A stretch of DNA of 64,000 nucleotides from NCBI RefSeq assembly GCF_032854445.1, contig NC_088295.1:8250501-8314500 (forward strand), in the 5' to 3' direction. The notes below the pieces were generated by a model, which was not told the DNA's origin, ran no database searches, and saw only the letters and a program-made list of their open reading frames with translations. Made by a program: the position numbers and the translations under genes. Shown here one piece after another: positions 36,371 through 50,062 of this stretch. Source of the stretch: Liolophura sinensis. Lineage: Eukaryota > Mollusca > Polyplacophora > Chitonida > Chitonidae. The stretch's first letter is position 1. Every line of letters begins with the position of its first letter.

Positions 36371-39300
36371 TAAGTTCTCCTGGTCACAGGCTGACAAAAA
36401 ACACGGAGAAAGTAACTTTATGTGTGTACTGTGTTTGATCACTCCGTCCATGTGCGTTTCTCATTTTTCAATCGTGTACCAACAACGTGTCGTTTTTATA
36501 TCATAACAAGTTATTTTATTGAATTTTACAAGCATTCTAAGTAAGAACGCTGGTAGTTCTCCCTAAAACACATTTGTATTATTTTTATCTTACGGCAGAA
36601 ATGTATAGCCTAATTGAAAATGGTGGAGGAAAAAATAGTACAAAATAGTGTTTTTACGAGAAAATTACATGCGACAGTGCACAATATAAAAATAGCCCAA
36701 AGAAAAAAATCTATTTTTTTTAACCGACAAGAAAGGTGTTCCAGTTAATTAGCAGGAGAGGTGAAATTATTCTAAAACAATTAATTTAAGGTTTATGGGC
36801 TGTCAACATGATTAAGAAAAGCCTGTGCAAGTTTGGTGGTAGCTGAATAGACGTCTTCTGTTATCACAGTATTGTGTACTTCTGGCAATAGAGGGGACAC
36901 CTCGTGCCTTTTCTAGCTGAAGTTATTAACCTTTGCCATAAACCTGAATTCAATTATCTATAATGTTTCTTTCTAATTCTAAAGTTCTTAAATTTCACGT
37001 GTTTAACATCATTGATCTGTGGAACGAAAATTTATCTGACAAATACACAACCATTTCTAATTTGGAAGTTTTCAGTTTTCATTTAAACTTGTATATTTCT
37101 GTTGTTTTTTTTTAACGGGAGAATTTTTTTTCGGGCTACGAAAATTGTGTGTCATCTAGTTCATGGAGTTATGCGTGACCATATTTTTTTTACTTACTTC
37201 TTGTGATATATTTATAAGGAAATGACATTAAGATTCTGCTCTTGTAAACTACCCGACAAAAAATGTGTGAAGAGCTTTGATGTAGTAAATATTTAGGGTT
37301 TTTGCTGAAGTCTTGTACGTCAGTCATTTAGAACTTAACAGATGTAGTCAAGCTGTCTTTACTTATAGTTTAAACTAGCTTTTTGGGGATTTTTTTGTCA
37401 AAAGCTTTTTTTCTAGCAATTGCAGCAGAATGGAGCTATAGCTTTTACACCCGTTGTCGGCACGTTTGTATTTCCGAAGGAGCTGTTGACTGACCACGTG
37501 TTGAAGTTAGTCGGATTACCTCTTCCCTTGTTAATTACTGTCTACCTCATAACTACACGTTACCAGCCGCTGGAGTTCCGTAAGACACCAAGACGACTCC
37601 CAAACACGGGACAATCTCCTGTGTATGTGCAAGCAGTAAAACATTTACAAACATCGCATGGACTCGATTTATTATTTTTAAATGGAGAGCCGCCTCAGGG
37701 TGTCTTTACAGTGGATTTTTTTTTGTTTTAAAAAATTGCATAGGTTAAGATTTTTACCAGCACAAAGTTTAATAGCTCTCCTTTTTTGACGACAAGATGT
37801 TTTCGTTTTAAAAACGACGTGGTGCTCGCCTACAAAAGACCTTATGTATAGGTCTACTGCATGTGACATTTGCTTTTGAAGGACCCTAGAAGATAACTCT
37901 TTCAGTCTGCTGCCCAAGTTTAATGTACATAAACATGCCACTGGAACATTGGGGTAACATCAGTCGCCATTGTCTTGATTCAACCATGTCAAACGGCACT
38001 AAGTGTTTAAATAAGCTTGTCTTAGTTTATAGACTACGTGTTTACGTGGACTGAAATCCATGCTGTAGTGATGGGTGTGCATGCCTGACATGGGAATGTA
38101 GTACGGGTACTTCACAGAACGCTGTTTAATCCATGTTATGTTCTTGGGCAAAATACATGTAAGAATTACACATGTTTTTCTGTTCAAAAGTGAAAGTCAA
38201 AAGTGATAACCACGTTAAATTAAATCCCTCTGGATTTAGCTAAGTAATACACATGCAATTCGAGCAATAGACAATATGGATATGGCGCTGATTTAATCTA
38301 GTACGTTAAACGGGCCTTGGTGATAGACAATACAAGGACATGGGAAAGCTGTAAAATGGTAGTATCAGTTTCTGAAGTACACGTTGATGACATGTTGAAA
38401 GCTTTTAACTCCAGCAACATTTATTCTGGTGCTTTTTCACCCTTTTTTAAATTAAATATTCCCCAAAACATACGACTGATTTCTGCTATAAACTGCGCTT
38501 TAGGGCTTTTTGCCTATTTTTAGCTTTCATCGGCACACGTGAAATTTAACGCTTCTTGCATATTTTATTTCATATGTCTAATGTAAAATATTAATAAGAG
38601 GTCCGCCGCCTTATACGCGGTTGCTTCCACTGTAATTGTACTCCCGGGTACCAAACAATGGCGTTTTCTCTTCAATAAATCGAATACACACGCATTACTC
38701 CTTGACTTCATTAATCCTGCCTGTTTGCCTGAGAGGATGGTCGCCAATTACAGTGCTCCTTGTCTTCTCACGCAGGCGCACTGACCAGTGGTAGGGCAGG
38801 TGAAGCAGAAGTAACCTGGCTCTTGAGAGAAAACGTCTGCACAGGCTCACTGAGGCATCTAAACTGAGTTCTGAAACATCGTGCTGGTTTCTTGAGCTTC
38901 AGACATCTTTTGTCGCGCTGTGGTTTGGCCGTTTAGCAGGGTAAATTGGCCAGAGATTGAAGACTAATCTAAGATGGAGACGGATCAAAGGAACGCTGAT
39001 AAAACCAAAAGGACCCAGAGGCTGAAATACACCAAGATTTGAGCCCTCCCGATTTTCGGGAATATCTCCCCTTCCGCTTGTAAACTGTTTGTTTAGAAAA
39101 CGGCGCCCTCGGTCGAAAATGCCGTATGTGTGTGGCTCAGCATTTACATCGGCCTTGAAAGCAAGCTTTGACACAAAGGAGAAACAATTTGAAAATTTTG
39201 TTTGCAATCGCCTTTGTTAGGCTATTACAAAATTATCTTCAATATTAATGAGGTGGTCAAGCACCATGCTTATTTTGTAATAATAATAATGTTAATGGTC

Positions 39301-42300
39301 CTATATATAAAATACTTTAATGATGACTATGTTGATGACAGTACTGTTGCGTTCTTTGTTCTGATGAACACATTTCTCGTGTCACCATGACAAATGACAT
39401 GTCACGTGAATCACCTTGGAGATGACTGTGTGGAGAGTGCAGTATCGTGTTGCACGAAATGTGAGGAAGACGGAGTGAACATCGTCATTGTTTTAAATCA
39501 TCCATCAAAACATCGCACGAGTCTCCTTCTCGCTTCAAGTAAATTTTATTGTCAGTATCATTTCCATTCCATATAGTGTTGAGTTAATTCTTAACTTGTT
39601 CATATAGTGTCTCAGGACAATGTTTTTGTTCAGATAATTTCTCTTGTATATGTAACAGTTCATTAAGAAAAAAAAGACGTAAAATTAACAACCAAACAAT
39701 TTTTCACTTAGATTTGGAATGTGGAATTTACCACATTTTGTGTGAAATTTAGTAATTTGATAGGAATAAAAAAATTACATAAATACAAGATATAATGCTC
39801 ATTTTTATCAGGGCCTGTCAGACGTGAGTTTAGAAGCATATGTTTTGCTTAGTCATTGAGTACCAGACCTGTGTATTATCGTGTGTGCAAATTAAGACTG
39901 GAGATGTCAAGTTATGAACGTGTGTTGTTTGTCAGCGGTGATTGTCTCTTACAGAGGCCCATTGTGTTGGCAATCCTGGTTCTTGTCAAATGTCTCCCCT
40001 GTCCTGACAGCTAACACGGAATCAGGTCGACCGCACTTCAAACACAGGCGTCAGAAAAAATCTTTCCCCAAAATAATCCCCGTAACGTCGACTACTTTGG
40101 AAGATAATCCTCTGCCGACCTTTTGTATGTCGCTATGTTGTGTCTTCTCGAGGAACCCTGGACTCGGTGTATTGCCGACGTGGCGTGAAGTTAAGTCATG
40201 ATCATATTCGTGGCCTGATGACGGACACTTCGTCAGTTTTAATCTAACCGATAGTGGAATGAACGTCCACGCCATATCAAAGTATTATTCTGCCTTATCA
40301 AGTTGAAAATCAAGTTAAACAGAAGCAGTTAGCAAATCTGTTGTACTTCATGTATGTAGTGAAGCCTGGCCTTTGCAAGGCTCACCTGTAGAAGCTACAG
40401 GGTGGTTTGAGTTTGAACAGGCTGTGACTCCTGAGAGGACAATTATGTCTGCGGTATTGCACAGTTGGTGGACTTCGCGGATAAAATGAGACAGGGTTTC
40501 GGAGAAGAGACAGAGGTAGCTGTCTAGTGAGATAGGGACCCACATTCCTAACAGACTTGTGATGTTTTACACACGGGATTAGGTTACCACTCAGCGTGAC
40601 ATCGCATGACTTCGCACTCACAACAAGCCCAATTTGTGTAATGATGGCGAAAACTCGCGTAAAGACCTTAGCCTACTGTATACCGGGTATTTGCCGGGGA
40701 TATTCCCAGGGTTTAGCTCTACGTATATGAGTGAGTAGATGAACTGAATCCATTCTCACTAGATTTAACAGTATGGGAATTCATTTAAAGCGCCGTTGCT
40801 TCTTCTCTGTGCAATGCATATTTTGTCTTTCATGTACACTTATGCCAACAAATAATGTTTAAAAACAACGAAAATGTTTTTTTCTTCATTTTTTGCAAAC
40901 ATTTCCCGTAAAGCTATTAACTGTCTACCCGATTTGGAAATAATGCATGAATTCTATAATAGTAATGATGATGTTATGAAAGGTAGTGAAGGTTCGTTAA
41001 TATGGTATATATTGACCTGCATGATTGCTGAAATATTTAAGTCCCATCATAAATCGCAATGTATATTCCTTCATAATGAAATCTTGGCGCCAGTGACAGC
41101 AATTGTGGTATTAGTAAAATGGCAGAGTAATGCTCGCTCTGCGTGGTTGAAAGGGAAAAAAAACATTTGCAAATGAATGCTGTGAAACAAAAAATGCTGC
41201 ACCGGAATGCTATTATGTCTGTCCATTTACCATTTCCCACTACCATAGGGACGAGCATATATCTGTGTTATTACAGCACACAAGGCTGGTAACCGTTACG
41301 TGAGAACTGGGCCCGGTAGTACGGTGTGAAGGAGTTCGTGTCGAATACTCGTCAGTCCGCACACCCGATCGATCGGCACGTGCCCCTCACCTGGTCCCTT
41401 ACCACTCCACAACGGAAAATGGCGCCGACAAAATCTAGGCGAGCTTGAACTGCTCGTTGTCTTTTCATTTCACAGAACCGTTCTGTGCGCGTTGCGTCTC
41501 CCCGCTGTCGTTTGTTTAGCATGATGGTTCTAAAACTCACCTGTGGTCTTACCCTAACGATTGTAATCGATCTCCGTCTATCTCTCCTTGAGGAGCCGTC
41601 CCGACACGCCTGCCTCGAGCCGACTAGACCATTAGTCCGACTGTCTCTTGTAAAATCATTGTAAACAGTAAGTGCTCTTCTCTCCCATCGTTTACCAAGT
41701 GGCGGTATTGATGGTAGAAACATGTGCTGACGATGTTTACGCAGACGTGGCATCTAGTTATCCTCACGCTAATCCTCAAACACTAGTATAATTGTCCAAT
41801 GTAAAACTCTGCTCTCGATAAAAATAACATTCGGCTTAGTTATGTCAATAGGATGACTAATACATAAATGTGTATTAATAATGATGAATATAATTATTAT
41901 AAGACATTTGGAACAGATTATGGATGGATTTACACAAGAAAGTGAATAATGTCGGAGTCCAACATAGATTTATTTTTCTGTATCGTCAACAAAAATAACA
42001 TTTCAGTTATTTTGTCAATGTAATTATTGTTATATATTGCGTAAATCTATTGTGATACATTTTTACTTAAATAAATATAATTTAGTGTATTGTCCAGTAC
42101 CGACCATACCATGTGATTTTATCTCTACATGACAAATTCCAGTATAGAGATATAACAAAAACATTTCATTTGATTTTGTCTGTGTCACACATAAGAATCA
42201 TCAGTTTTGTTAAAAATACAGGTAGATAGGGTAAATAGTTGTTTAATGGCATGGGCGTAACAGACGCTATCTAGCGTATTATGTAATTTTCAGAAGTAAA

Positions 42301-42859
42301 AATCGTATTGAACTTGTTTAATAAAATGCGAGTCTATTCAGCAGTATTGTCGTATACTTATGTTACAATATTTTAGAAAGCTACATGTATATACAAGAAA
42401 ATGACTGCAACTGAGACCCATACGCATTTAAAAAATGCACCTCCTAGTAAAAAAAAACATGTAGCACCATTCCTAACAACGCCAGCAATCCACAGTACTG
42501 TATACTCGTCAAAACTATTTTTTGAATACAATGGTTGAATGGCTATGTACGTGCATGTTTGTCGATATTAAAGACTACAGCTCACAGAATGAAAACAAAG
42601 CATTGACAACATTGTGATAGTTTGCAAAAGATCACATATAGCACGGAGGAAATGGGACCTCTTGTCAATCTACCTCTATCAGGTCTTTATTTTAACTGTT
42701 TATGAATCTGCTCACAAAGGAGTAAGGTACGCACCCGATTGCACCATGAATTGAGCACAACCGGTGGAAAATATGCCGTCATATTAGTTGCAATTTATTA
42801 CAGGTCATTGGTCTAGAACTACTTAAAGTACTTTGTTGTCATCACATTTCATTTACAAT

Positions 42860-42912
42860 TACATTAAAACTCGCCGATGTGGCGTTAAACCATAAGTATT
42901 CATTCATTCAAA
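42860..42912 (+). mobile_element. Possible SINE 3' end with ATTC tail
   Basis: TCGCCGATGTGGCGTTAAAC, CATAAG and then a short ATTCATTCATTC run. This is the usual look of a SINE or LINE 3' terminus in marine invertebrates (GGCGTTAAAC plus a simple repeat). No body or head is visible upstream. Confidence 0.45.
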
Positions 42913-45900
42913 ACTCCCTCTCTCGGTTGCTAACTGCCTCAATGTACTATTCTTGACCTGTGTGCTATAGTACTGTGGTTCTGTTGAATGTAAACAATAG
43001 CGACAAACCCTCCATGATGACAAACTATTGAATTTTAGATCCCTTATCATGATTGTTTAAAGAGTTGGTCGTTGTTTAGGCTTGAGGGTTGTTCATGACA
43101 GAGGGTGTTTTGCCCCAACCACCCGCAGTGACCAGCCCGCACCTTAGCTCTTAATGGAGAAGATGTTTGTCCCCTAAAGGCTCTTGTTCAATATAACTCG
43201 AGTGTCTGACAATCTCCTTTATCAAGCCCGTTCAATAGGTTTGAGTATAATGTATTTTGTTTTCATAGAGCGAGTGGATGCCTCTTCTGTTACTCAAATG
43301 ATGCGTGGCTCTTCCTTTAACCGGTAGTGTAAAGCACCCCCTGGCTCAAATGACAGGTCTTCTGAACCATTTGACTATTCTTCACCAACGTCTTAAGAAT
43401 CTAGCCCAAACGCAGTTTCCTACTTTATCTTTTGGAAGGTGTCAAGAAAATCAAGGTACGCATGATGTCCCTCACACAAACCCCTGTCAAGCAGTGTGAA
43501 GGTGATTCAATCTGAAAATTATACCCGCCACTAGAGTCCTTGAGGGCAGGGCTGGACATACATGTACCCCCACCCTCCCTTGTCTACCCCGGGCCACGTG
43601 TCTTTACCCAGGTGTACAAAAGGTGTACTCTGTCGCATCCATGCGGTATTCGCACACGAATGAGCATCGTCAGTAACAGAAAAATTGAGATACATATTCA
43701 TCAGTGCAGTCCTTGTCAAAAGTAGCTTTCGGGCGCGGCTTTCATTTTCTGATCTGTTCCGTTTCATAAAAAGCAATTTGTCTTTTGTCCATGCTTATTG
43801 TAAAAAGATTTCGAGATTATTTAAGGTGTGTAGATCTTTTAATAAGCATCTTTATTTCTTACTTGATTATTAAAGCAGATCTTTTGTTATATCAAAACTG
43901 TGTTGTATTTTTTCCTTTACGAGAGGCAAGGAACTGTTTTAATGTATGATTTTGAATTGCTAACTGTCCCTTTTGTGTTAATATTCTTAGTGGACGCTGT
44001 TATATGCCTGTGTTGTTGTGAAAAACACACATCAGTTTAGGTACATACTCATTGGCTTTATCAGAGAAATGGTGGCGGTTTAGTTCGGCTGACAGATGGC
44101 ATGGGGTTAATACCGTCTGTGTGTTTAGTGAAAGTGAAGTGCTGGAAGGGAGATTAGCAGAGAATCGTCCGGGACTCGGCCTCTCTTAAACACCTCCTCT
44201 TTTATCTCCTTGACGTCTTGTAGCATGGTTGTCACGCCAGTACGAGAGCTTACTTTGTGACTTAGCCTACAGGGAAACCGGCACAACACAAGGGGAAATC
44301 CCCGCCCGCAGCCTCGAGCACATATTACACTGAGCCAATTACTGTTATCTTCTCCACTTCTCTTGTTCGTGGAGACTTGTCAAAGGCAAAGCGTTTTTGT
44401 CGTCTGCATTGCGTAAGCTCTTATAAGTCGTCAAATGAAGTCGTAAACTAAGCTACGTATTGTATATTTCTGCATTTGACGTTAGTGGTTACATAGTCCA
44501 CTTAAGGCCTTTCGCTTTCATGTTTCACTGGGTATTTTGGGCGCATGAAAGCGATTCCTTTTCAGAGAGGGACGCTGTACTGATTTTGTGTCCAGAAAAC
44601 TATGCATAATGGCGAGGAGTCGTGGATAGATTTGCGTAGTCAAGCTGGGGAACCGAGATCCTTCATCTATATACTATGGCGATAGCTGTCTAGCGATTTC
44701 CTTCCGAGCCTACGGTAACAGCCTCACAGCTAGTACTTGAGAACATCAAAGTCAGTTGGTGTAGAGCGGTGTTGTAAGAGGGGTTGGCGGGAAGCTGTCA
44801 GTCTCAGGGCCTTACCCTTCCCTACAGATGCTCCCGCGAAGATGTTCGCTGCGACGCTTAAACGTTCAGGATGTTTTATACGCGCATGGATCACTGGTAG
44901 CAAATGCTCGGTTGCTCATCTGGTTGTCAGTCAGATGAACTGTCTGCTGTGCGACTGATTTATGGCAGTCATCCTATGCGGAACCACTGTACTTAATGTT
45001 CCACACGCTGCGTGGTCTTTTTCCAAAGAATAAAAAACCGCTCCTCCGAATAGTCCTATACGCGGACATGTTCTGCAGAGGAACTACTTCCGGCGTAATG
45101 GGTGAAGAATGAAGTCATTGCTGTGCCATGGTTGCGTGATAGTATGAGATTTTCCGGGTCAGTTTTTTCTGTTTCCCCTCCGCCTGTACTTTGCTCGTGG
45201 TTGGTTTTTGTAGGAACTCCCCAGTGCGTTATCGAGTTTGTTCTCAGATTCACAGCTGCGTCGACCACGGTTACAAATAGATGTAGGTCGATGTCCGAGC
45301 TGCCAAGTCGCATCAAGGCCTGTTGGCCTGAAGCCTGGCTGTTAATCTCGATTCGCCTCAAGTGCCAGAAAACTGAGGCTGTTGAAATATTAGATAAGCA
45401 TTCCGACTTGTCAGCTATCGGTTGTGGTATGGTGGTTGTCTATTATAAGACTTGCCTTTAAGTGGCGGCAAGTAAATTAATCACCAATAGACTCAGCCCA
45501 AACACTTTTCTGCTTAAAGCTGCACCAAACCATTGCTCTTTGTCTTTACATTGAGCTCTGTATCTGAAAAAAAAATTTTTTGCGGGCATATATCTTCATA
45601 TGCGGGTTAGAATACTTGTTCTTTTATAGAATACGTTTTCTTAGTTTCCCTTGAAAAGTCAAAGTGTTTATTTAGAATGTCAGTTCAGGAAAACTTGAGC
45701 AGAATACACGTACCGATAGCCACAAAGTGAGGCAAAAGAACAGATGCAGAGAATTGTTTATTTTTAACAATGTAGTATGAAGCGATTAGTTGACAGTTGC
45801 CAGCCAGGATAGTGGATACCAATTAGCGATTTGTTTGCTCATTTTGTTCTAAACATAGCTGTCTATGTATAGCATTTGTATTTAGGAAATGAGTTGTACT

Positions 45901-46126
45901 TTTGAGGTAATATAACCAGTTCTACTGCTTTTCCTCAACTTGAAATGATAGGGCAGAGTGATGTATTCCACGAACACTGCTCTGTTGTATGTCACAATAT
46001 CAAGATAGTAAATCAGTGGAAAACTCATCATAAATACAATCTACCATCACTGAGGCGTTTTGATGTAGCTGGATTCTTTAAGTTTTTCAGTCATAAAATA
46101 TACAGAGCAATAGAACCTTGAAAAAG

Positions 46127-46149
46127 GTGTGCGTGTGTGTGTGTGTGTT
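46127..46149. repeat. (GT)n microsatellite
   Basis: About eleven GT dinucleotides, interrupted once (GTGTGCGTGTG), followed by a G-rich run. It lies in the intron of the sulfotransferase gene. Confidence 0.9.
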
Positions 46150-47442
46150 GCGGGGTGGGGATTTAGCGTCTGAACGCGTCTGAACTTGTTTCCTGACGGT
46201 TGTGGTTCAAAAGTTCGTTTTGCACAGGCAGATGTACATGGTCTTTCAATCGATCCCAGGGAACGCCTTCTTGTGGCACTTTTTGGATGAAGGTAGCAAT
46301 TATATATGTCAAGGGGTCGGGGTGATTGGGCAAGTTGCCCCGTGGGGATCCGGATGGGCATCGGCCGCTCTGTTATTACCGTTATCAGGGTTTGGTTACA
46401 TAACACGTCCAGAAGGACTTCTTCTGTTCTGTGAGAGACGCACGTAATTCTGTAAACAGTTTAACCAGTAAATGAGACTAAACGATTGAGTAGGATATTG
46501 ATTGGTGTGAGGGCTATTCATTGGACTCAGTGCTGCTTTTTACTGGTTGTTGGCTGCGCGTTGGATAAACCCAGCTTATTAGGTTGTTGAGGGAGCTACT
46601 TCAAAGCCAAACTAAATAAGTCAGTCTCAGGAGTTGTGTGTCGAGCTCCACTTGCCTTTGTCCTCTTTATCCGATTTTGTAAAAAGGAAATCTCACTTGG
46701 TGTTCGAGTACCTTTGATTGCGTGTAAGTGGACAAACGTCAACGTGTGGGCCATTTTATTCCCATGAGGGGTTCAATGGAAGGAGAAAACCCGCGTCGTG
46801 ACCTACGCCACGCGGTTTTCGCAAAAATGTTTATGCACAATATAGGCGCAGTTTGGGCTATTCAGCGATTTTAAGAGATGCCATTAGCATAAATGATAAT
46901 GTTGAAAGTGATAAAAGGGCGATACGTTTCACTCATATTAAAGCAAGAACACTGGGTGGGTGTTGTGATTATTGACCCGGAACATACATCATGGTATACA
47001 CGAATGTCATTTTCTCCGACTGGATTTGTAACATATTTGGTTTATTTACGAAAATATTTGTTTCACCGATGACTAATCGTTCTTAGTGACGTGGTGCATT
47101 GTATTAACCCCTTTTGGAAAATTCTTGGAACACTCTTTTCTGGGCACATCTTTGGGATATAATACGAAGTGGAGCCTAGTTTATCACTGGCAATGTTGCA
47201 AGATTATATCATCGTGTGGCGTACACGCCTACACCACACCCAAAGAGCCGTGCAAATTTCGTTGGCAGATATGCAGCATATATTGACAGTCTATTCCTTG
47301 TAAGCCTTCTGTCTTCTTGTTCTTGAGAGCTTTAGTATGCCATCTATATCAATACTCACCTTAATAAATCATCGAGAAGTCACAGGTGCTACTGTTTTGT
47401 TTACTGGATGCTGATGTGTTTGTTTTCATTTATTTGTTTCAG

Positions 47443-48067
47443 AAGGAAGATGCCTCCAACGATCTCTGGTCAGATCACCATCGAGAAGACCCCAAGTTAC
47501 TTCGTGACGAAAGAGGTCCCGCGTCGTGTGTACGACATGTCCAAAACCGTAAAGCTCATAGTAGTGGTTCGGGACCCAGTTACTCGTTCTATATCGGACT
47601 ATACTCAGGCCCACACCAAACGGCCCGAGACTAAGGCCTTCGAGGAGATGGCCTTCCTCAACAACAGCGGTGGGGTGGTGGATACCTCGTGGGGGGCTAT
47701 ACGTATAGGCGTGTATGCTAAACACTTAGAGCGCTGGCTCAAATATTTCCCTTTAGAACAAATACATTTCGTAAACGGGGAAAAACTGATTTCCGACCCT
47801 GCCCGAGAGATTAGTAAAGTCCAAGAATTCCTGGGCTTAAAGTGCATTGTCACCGAGAAACACTTTTACTTTAATGAAAGCAAAGGCTTTCCGTGTTTGA
47901 AGAAGCACGAGGGGAGTGGAAAACCCCACTGTTTAGGGAAGACAAAAGGTCGGACTCATCCCCACATAGACCCCAAAGCCATTCAAAGGCTCAGGGTTTT
48001 TTACCACCCGTTTAACATGAGATTTTACAGGATGGTTGGTCAGGATTTTGGCTGGCCAGTGCACTGA
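47443..48067 (+). CDS. HS3ST: Heparan sulfate glucosamine 3-O-sulfotransferase (3-OST-3-like), exon 2 (terminal)
   Basis: Acceptor TTTCAG ends at 47442. The first base completes Arg265; codons from 47444 run to TGA at 48065-48067, giving residues 266-472. Joined to exon 1, the reading continues as WYR then [10 protein letters not shown], as in the 3-OST family. Visible: EKTPSYF (279-285); the 3'-phosphate loop [15 protein letters not shown] with Arg308 and Ser316; [18 protein letters not shown] (346-363); the cysteine pair Cys416 and Cys428 with the 11-residue spacing of the family disulfide; and [11 protein letters not shown] (428-438) with PAPS-contact lysines. Gly430 is the second gate position. 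Glycine at both gates groups the enzyme with the 3-OST-3-like rather than the 3-OST-1-like class. Extra sequons are NNS (338) and NES (409). Domain length (about 256 residues) is normal and uninterrupted. Confidence 0.97.
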
Positions 48068-50062
48068 ACGCCATAAATCCACCCAATGGACAAATCTTAA
48101 TTTACATGTGAATCATATTGATTCAGATAATGGCAAAGTTTTTGGAATCCCTGACTGCTTCGTGGAGAGGTTTGACCAAGACTAGCAGTGGACGATTCTG
48201 AGCTGTTGGCTTATTCTGCTATACGGACATGGCCAACGCTTTTTGGCAGTGTATAAAATGTGGTGACTGGTGAAAAAATCAGACCTGGAATTGTATTTAA
48301 TATTCCGCAAGAATTGTGCGAATTTTAGAATAGGTAAATGCCAGCAAGGAAGATGAGCCTTTTTATATTTATAACAAGTACTATTATGATCTTGGAGTTG
48401 TAACCCCAAATAATACTCAGGTGACTCTATTTTCGTACCTCATTGTCGTCACGTGGTGTTCCACACAATAACACTGGCACCTTCTATTTTCATACACCCT
48501 GTATCATGCTCAATTCACCACCACAGTGCCCGTAGTCCGCTTGCATAATAGAGAATAGAGAAAGAGTCTGTTAGGTGCCTCTTAGACCCTATACGGTTTT
48601 TGTAAGCACTCGGTGAGCGCATATGGACTGTTTCTGGGTCCAGTCTGTTGGTTCCCAAAGGCGTGTTAGATAAGCTTTAATCTCCAGGAACGTCTCTGTC
48701 ATCTCAGATGAAGGTTGTACTCTTGTTTTTTTTTGTTTTGTTTTTTTTGGTATTATTATGCTGTTGGTAACGGTCCTGTAATACGCACGTATTATCTGTG
48801 TGATGGTTTTTTGTTAATGTGGTCTTGTGCTATGGTCAGCGCCAGTATACAATGCACTTGCACATTTCTGTACTAGAACTATAATGCTTTCGAAACAGGC
48901 TTGTGCTGTCAAAAAATATTAATGTCCCAGACAGAATGTCAGTGTATTAGTATGTGGTGTTTGCAGTTCAGAATTGCGATTCTTTACGGTATTTTAATAA
49001 GATTGAGCTAACGTGCACGTTTTCATCCAAAGTACACATTCACACAGCCTTCTGCGTTATTTATATAAGTCCTGAGATTTAACACGGAAAGATATACGTG
49101 CTAACCATTGATGTTCTCAGTGTTTAAATTTGAAGCTTTACTAAATATTAATTCATGCACAAGGCACTAATTGGTGCTAATCCTATACATTGTGAACTAC
49201 AGGTTATATGCAGTATTAATTATTAGCAGGTAGGGTGAAAGAAAATTGTAAGTTTACATATGAATGTTTGCGTTTTAGCATTCAATTATATATATTCGAG
49301 CAGTGGTATTTAAGATGCATTTTATTATGAAATATTTAAAAACACCAGTATGTGATGTATTCTAGTATGTAGTGAAACCGGGTGCAGCCTTCAGTGAGAA
49401 AAATGAAGTAATAGAAACAGAGCGAACCATCGTTTTATCCATGTTTATGATTTTAGTACCAATGAACAACAGGGGCTTTGTCATAATACAGAACTAGAGA
49501 TTTAACTGCTTTTAAAGCTGTATCATTGAATCAATCATCCCAGTCATGCATTCAGTCAATCATCATTTGAAAGAATGAGAGCTATATACTTCTGTTTCTG
49601 ACAGACATTCGCTTTAGTATGAAATATTCTGGGGTGGTAATTTATGGCTTCCATCAATCACAAGGGAGAGCTGGAGGGAGCTATAGTCTCTTACCAGATA
49701 TATGGAACCAGGGAACCAATTATCACAGATGTTATAACCGTCTGTTAGGTTACGTCAGCCAATCGGTGCCGTTATTACGACTGTGGATGGGAGATTGTCA
49801 TCCAATGAGCAGAGTTGATGTGACCGATAAGGATTAATATTTTGTTACTCTGGGTGCAAGAGCCTTGAATGAAAACTTCTAAATGCAAGACTAAGTGCTA
49901 GAGTCGTTTGTCATGTAATACGTCTCGTGTTAGCTGTTGTTAGTGGGGTATTATATACAACATTTGGGCATTGCTACAGTTTGTCGCTACATTCAACGAA
50001 ATACTTACAACTGTGCCTTTCATCGATATTTCATGTTTGTTTTCTTGTAAAAGAGAAATAAA
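48068..50062 (+). other. Probable 3' UTR of the sulfotransferase gene
   Basis: A+T-rich DNA downstream of the stop. The first canonical AATAAA I find is at 50057-50062, followed by a T-rich segment, so the UTR may be about 2 kb. A poly-T stretch lies near 48726-48750. Variant signals could end the transcript earlier. Confidence 0.45.
50057..50062 (+). terminator. Candidate polyadenylation signal AATAAA
   Basis: Canonical hexamer about 2 kb after the stop codon, followed within 40 bases by T-rich sequence (TTTTGCTTGAATTTTT). It is the first exact AATAAA downstream of the coding sequence. Confidence 0.4.

Noticed and set aside
37420-37731. 103-codon frame in the intron as an extra exon or nested gene
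   Set aside because: No recognised domain, and including it would break the well-supported join of exon 1 to exon 2.
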